A DNA stretch of 54,702 bases, from assembly GCA_028281105.1 (NCBI GenBank), contig JANQKQ010000036.1:1-54702 (forward strand), in the 5' to 3' direction. Every line of letters starts with the position of its first letter. Position 1 is the first letter of the stretch. Source of the DNA: Rhizobiaceae bacterium (GTDB lineage Bacteria > Pseudomonadota > Alphaproteobacteria > Rhizobiales > Rhizobiaceae). Below, one piece after another: positions 52,681 through 54,702 of this stretch. The notes beneath the pieces are model-generated. The model was not told the origin of the DNA. It did no database searches and saw nothing but the letters and a program-made list of their open reading frames with translations. The position numbers were made by a program, and so were the translations under genes.

Positions 52681-53694
52681 TCAGGCTCTCACCAGTTCCC
52701 GCAGCTTTTCGCCGACGCGCCCGGGGCTCGGAAAATACTGCCACTCCTGGGCATGCGGGTAGGGCGTGTCCCAGCCGGCAACGCGAATGATCGGGGCTTC
52801 CAGGTTATAAAAGCAATGCTTCTGGACCAGCGCGGCCAATTCGGCACCAAAGCCGCAGGTCAGCGTTGCCTCATGCAGGACAAGGCAGCGTCCGGTTTTC
52901 CTTACCGACTCGGTAATCGTCTCCAAATCGAGCGGTAACAGGGTTCGCAGGTCGATGATCTCCGCATCCAACCCGGCTTCGTCTGCCGCCGTTGTGGCGA
53001 CATGCACCATTGTTCCATAGGCCAGGATGGTCGCATCCTCGCCGTTTCTTCTCACGACCGCCTTGCCAAGAGGGGTGAGAAAATGGCCGCGATCAACTTC
53101 GCCGAGCGCATGCTTCTTCCAGGATTGGATCGGCCGGTCGTGATGCCCGTCGAAGGGCCCGTTGTAGAGCCGCTTGGGTTCCAGGAAGATCACCGGATCG
53201 GGATCCTCGATCGCTGACAGAAGCAGCCCTTTCGCGTCGGCAGGATTGGACGGGACAACCGTCTTGAGGCCGGTGACATGGGTGAACAGCGCTTCGGGGC
53301 TCTGGCTGTGCGTCTGCGCCCCATAGATTCCGCCGCCGGTCGGCATGCGAACGACCATCGCGCAGGTGAATTCGCCCGCCGAGCGGTACCGCAGGCGCGC
53401 CGCTTCGGAGACGATCTGGTCATAGGCCGGATACATGTAGTCGGCGAACTGGATTTCCACGCAGGGCTTCAGACCGTATGCAGCCATTCCGATTGCCGAG
53501 CCCACAATGCCCAATTCGCTGATCGGCGTATCGAAACATCGGGTCTTGCCATATTTCTTCTGCAGACCCGCCGTGCAGCGAAACACGCCGCCGAAATATC
53601 CGACATCCTCGCCAAACACGACGACCCGTTCGTCGCGCTCCATGGCTACATCGTGCGCGCTCTGGATCGCCTCGATCATGGTCATGCGCGCCAT
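52681..53694 (-). CDS. bkdA2: 2-oxoacid dehydrogenase E1 beta subunit
   Basis: 337 residues, the family's standard length: VFGEDVGYFGGVFR, RCFDTPISELGIVGSAIGMA, TGGGIYGAQTHSQSPEALF, IDLRTLLPLDLETI. With E1 alpha it forms the TPP-dependent decarboxylase that starts oxidation of branched-chain 2-oxoacids. It follows E1 alpha by 3 nt in one operon. Confidence 0.93.
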   Translation of the reverse strand: MARMTMIEAIQSAHDVAMERDERVVVFGEDVGYFGGVFRCTAGLQKKYGKTRCFDTPISELGIVGSAIGMAAYGLKPCVEIQFADYMYPAYDQIVSEAARLRYRSAGEFTCAMVVRMPTGGGIYGAQTHSQSPEALFTHVTGLKTVVPSNPADAKGLLLSAIEDPDPVIFLEPKRLYNGPFDGHHDRPIQSWKKHALGEVDRGHFLTPLGKAVVRRNGEDATILAYGTMVHVATTAADEAGLDAEIIDLRTLLPLDLETITESVRKTGRCLVLHEATLTCGFGAELAALVQKHCFYNLEAPIIRVAGWDTPYPHAQEWQYFPSPGRVGEKLRELVRA

Positions 53695-53697
53695 GGC

Positions 53698-54702
<1,005 letters not shown>

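Overview
The window looks like chromosome of a GC-rich alphaproteobacterium, most probably a Hyphomicrobiales (Rhizobiales-type) species. Supporting signs are a SAM-II riboswitch in front of an acetyl-CoA-type metA, a GcrA-family regulator, Rcp1-like and CheB-CheR signalling proteins, TRAP transport genes and many dispersed GC-rich palindromic repeats. No rRNA, tRNA, CRISPR array, transposase or integrase was recognised.

Layout. 0.1-3.2 kb: phd-doc toxin-antitoxin pair, metA under a SAM-II attenuator, and a haloalkane dehalogenase. 3.5-4.3 kb: an AT-richer pocket with two small membrane proteins. 4.3-7.9 kb: a MoxR ATPase, an OsmC protein, a hotdog thioesterase and an M20 amidohydrolase. 8.1-15.5 kb: an accessory block with a tight operon (two small membrane proteins plus a secreted DNA/RNA non-specific endonuclease), a divergent membrane-anchored STAND NTPase with TPR-like repeats, and a papain-like peptidase fused to a serine hydrolase. 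15.6-18.1 kb: a secreted tyrosinase with a secreted helical-repeat partner.

19.1-32.9 kb is phage-like without structural genes. A replication module (GcrA-like protein, DUF1376 protein, primase-helicase, DUF6456-like protein) sits at one end. A lysis module (peptidoglycan-binding/TM protein, a hydrolase-muramidase-holin fusion, a secreted protein, a TM coiled-coil protein) sits at the other. Between them lie a toxin-antitoxin pair and, on the opposite strand, a 1323-residue HEAT-repeat/NACHT-like NTPase with a lipoprotein and a small ORF downstream. This is the best candidate for an undescribed system, probably conflict or defence related.

32.9-42.5 kb is a signalling island: a membrane histidine kinase with an Rcp1-like receiver, a CheB-CheR-PAS-kinase hub with a histone-like lysine/alanine tail, and a receiver with a receiver-kinase hybrid. 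42.6-43.2 kb is a dinJ-yafQ-type toxin-antitoxin pair.

43.4-54.7 kb is a catabolic cluster. It has a CaiB-type CoA-transferase and an isochorismatase-fold protein on the minus strand. Divergent from them is a plus-strand TRAP transporter operon with OsmC, cupin and IclR genes, with an IclR-like palindrome in front of dctP. A minus-strand branched-chain 2-oxoacid dehydrogenase operon (E1alpha cut by the window end, E1beta, E2, E3) closes the window. The likely theme is uptake of an organic acid and its oxidation to acyl-CoA; the substrate cannot be read from sequence.

Intergenic spaces hold three dispersed repeat families: A (hairpin arms, often in inverted pairs), B (about 150-175 bp, MITE-like) and C. 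They fill most gaps in the first 24 kb and are essentially absent from 25-54 kb.
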